From the NCBI GenBank assembly GCA_021827955.1, contig JAKATY010000029.1:1-5894 (forward strand): 5,894 nucleotides of DNA, written 5' to 3'. The position numbers were made by a program, and so were the translations under genes. Source of the DNA: Microcaldota archaeon (GTDB lineage: Archaea > Micrarchaeota > Micrarchaeia > Micrarchaeales > Micrarchaeaceae). Of the stretch, positions 5,043 to 5,894 are shown piece by piece. The notes under the pieces are model-generated. The model was not told the DNA's origin and searched no databases. It saw only the letters and a list, made by a program, of their open reading frames with translations. Each line of letters opens with the position of its first letter. The stretch's first letter is position 1.

Positions 5043-5795
5043 TTATAGCCCTGCGAGATTCTTAAGCACGGCATAGAATTCGCTTGCATGAGTATAGTGG
5101 GAGGTGTGGCCTGCTCCTGCTATTATGCTAAGTGTGCTGCCACGTATCCCTTTTAGCAAGTATTCAGCGTATTTTGGGTCCACTACTTCGTCGTCTTCGC
5201 CCCAGACAAGCGCGCACGGTGTGCTTATCCTTGAAAGAAGTTCCATGGAGAGCTGATATTTAACTGCGAAATCCTCGTTTAGTATGCTCTCCATGACGTA
5301 ATCCTTATTGTCATTCATGTTCAGGAGCTGCTTCAGCATCCGTGATTTGTACTCTTGCACGGTATCGCTGCTTATTATGTAGTCGAACTGTTCCTTTATG
5401 CCGGCTGAATCCTCAAGCAAAATTCCCGTAAGTTCGTGAAACATTGAAGCATAGTATGCTGCAATCCAGCCTCCGTACGAATGTCCAACAACAATAGAAT
5501 CCAACATCTTCCTGGCCGAAAGAAATTCGCGGAGAGCTTCGGCCTGCATCCCTACAGTGTAATCTGTTTTTGGTGCATCAGACATGCCATGACCCAGAAG
5601 ATCAAGCAGGTCTACACCTACCCTTTCTGGCATTAGCTCCACAGTTTTTTTCCATACTCTAGAGTTAGCCCCCACCCCGTGCAGGAATACGAAATTCTTT
5701 GACACTGCGATGTTAGACGGGGCATGATGTAGAAAGTAGATGCTGCCTTTCGAAGTCGTTTGGATCAATGGAACGAAGTCCTTTTCTATGTCCAT
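5043..5795 (-). CDS. Alpha/beta-hydrolase-fold enzyme next to the dihydrolipoamide dehydrogenase gene
   Basis: This 250-residue soluble enzyme has all the landmarks of the alpha/beta hydrolase fold. FLHGVGANSRVW (37-48) forms the oxyanion-hole region, and DLLGHGMSD (65-73) follows strand 4. GHSYGG (104-109) is the nucleophile elbow with S106. WGEDDEVVD (198-206) supplies the acid, most likely D202, and GAGHTSH (227-233) supplies H230. A complete Ser-Asp-His triad predicts an active esterase, thioesterase or C-C hydrolase; the substrate is not readable. No signal peptide is present. ATG 5795 starts 7 nt after the dihydrolipoamide dehydrogenase stop, with GTGAT 6 nt upstream overlapping that stop, so the two genes are probably co-transcribed. 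An upstream ATG at 5843 would overlap the dehydrogenase gene by about 40 bp and add unrelated residues. In bacterial acetoin dehydrogenase clusters an alpha/beta hydrolase domain is fused to the E2 component (AcoC). A related accessory role is possible here, but only by analogy. Confidence 0.88.
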   Translation of the reverse strand: MDIEKDFVPLIQTTSKGSIYFLHHAPSNIAVSKNFVFLHGVGANSRVWKKTVELMPERVGVDLLDLLGHGMSDAPKTDYTVGMQAEALREFLSARKMLDSIVVGHSYGGWIAAYYASMFHELTGILLEDSAGIKEQFDYIISSDTVQEYKSRMLKQLLNMNDNKDYVMESILNEDFAVKYQLSMELLSRISTPCALVWGEDDEVVDPKYAEYLLKGIRGSTLSIIAGAGHTSHYTHASEFYAVLKNLAGL

Positions 5796-5801
5796 CGCAG
5801 A

Positions 5802-5806
5802 ATCAC
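5802..5806 (-). promoter_or_regulatory. Ribosome binding site GTGAT of the hydrolase, overlapping the upstream stop codon
   Basis: The minus strand reads GTGAT, then six nucleotides, then ATG. The TGA stop of the dihydrolipoamide dehydrogenase gene is contained in this site. This supports the start at 5795 and translational linkage of the two genes. Confidence 0.5.
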
Positions 5807-5894
5807 TGCTTTTTACCGTAGAAGAAGTGTATCGGGGCGCCAATCGCCGCCTCTGCGGCTTCCTGGACAGCCTCGCTGTACGTCGGATGGGGGT
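5803..5894 (-). CDS. lpdA: Dihydrolipoamide dehydrogenase (E3), C-terminal end only
   Basis: Only the last 29 codons and the stop are inside the window; the gene continues beyond the right edge. PHPTYSEAVQEAAEAA followed by IGAPIH is the typical C-terminal signature of dihydrolipoamide dehydrogenase. In E3 enzymes the His of HPT and the Glu of the following SE form the catalytic base pair that contacts the disulfide of the other subunit. Here they are the second and sixth residues of PHPTYSE counted from H = 2 (H2 and E7 in the visible 29-residue fragment, counting P as 1). E3 is an FAD enzyme that reoxidises lipoyl groups of 2-oxoacid, acetoin or glycine-cleavage complexes with NAD+. The other complex subunits, if clustered, would lie to the right of this window. 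Glutathione or mercuric reductase is less likely because of the HPTxSE and IGAPIH combination. Confidence 0.85.
   Translation of the reverse strand, partial: PHPTYSEAVQEAAEAAIGAPIHFFYGKKQ

Noticed and set aside
4203..5076. Plus-strand frames antisense to the flavoprotein and its promoter
   Set aside because: They are antisense to a protein with complete FNR motifs and cross its promoter; no independent coding evidence.
5796..5843. Upstream ATG extension of the hydrolase
   Set aside because: It would overlap the dihydrolipoamide dehydrogenase end in another frame and add 16 residues unlike hydrolase N-termini. ATG 5795 has a GTGAT site.
1..5894. tRNA, rRNA, CRISPR array, transposase or phage genes
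   Set aside because: I looked on both strands and saw no cloverleaf-like conserved boxes, no spaced direct repeats and no transposase or integrase motifs.

Overview
The window looks like chromosomal DNA from an archaeon, most plausibly a DPANN lineage of the Micrarchaeota/ARMAN type. The evidence is a single-domain KaiC-like RecA ATPase, an archaea-specific XRE-type regulator (COG1709-like), TATA elements in front of several genes, frequent ATA (Ile) codons, and two membrane-anchored proteins packed with N-glycosylation sequons. The lineage is an inference from gene content and style. No rRNA or marker gene is present to fix it, and I see no tRNA, IS element, CRISPR array or phage gene.

Layout. 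The left half (about 1-2434) reads leftward. It holds a KaiC-like ATPase (1712-2434), then a type II membrane protein with a tenfold two-cysteine repeat (508-1593), then the N-terminal part of a DHH-family phosphoesterase (11-412). That last reading frame hits a TAG just after its DHH motif, at the window edge. A 165-bp divergent intergenic region (2435-2599) separates KaiC from a rightward two-TM, sequon-rich surface protein (2600-3346). This is followed by the COG1709-like regulator (3461-4153), which has its own TATA element. The regulator is convergent with a leftward ferredoxin-NADP-reductase-type flavoprotein (4206-4937). The right end reads leftward into the flavoprotein: the last 29 codons of dihydrolipoamide dehydrogenase (5803-5894), then 7 nt later an alpha/beta hydrolase (5043-5795).

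How the parts may work together. The dihydrolipoamide dehydrogenase (E3) tail and the hydrolase are spaced like an operon, so the right edge is probably the end of a 2-oxoacid (or acetoin-type) dehydrogenase cluster. The flavoprotein has a separate promoter with an unusual triple half-site just upstream, suggesting separate control. The left half combines a signalling-type ATPase with two heavily sequon-decorated envelope proteins. No pathway link between them can be shown from sequence alone.

Translation starts follow a local pattern: GTGAT, complementary to the 3' end of archaeal 16S rRNA, lies 3 to 6 nt before three of the chosen ATGs (412, 4937, 5795). The most useful items for follow-up are the disulfide-repeat protein, the interrupted DHH gene, the KaiC-like protein without the usual glutamate pair, and the half-site array at 5003-5020.
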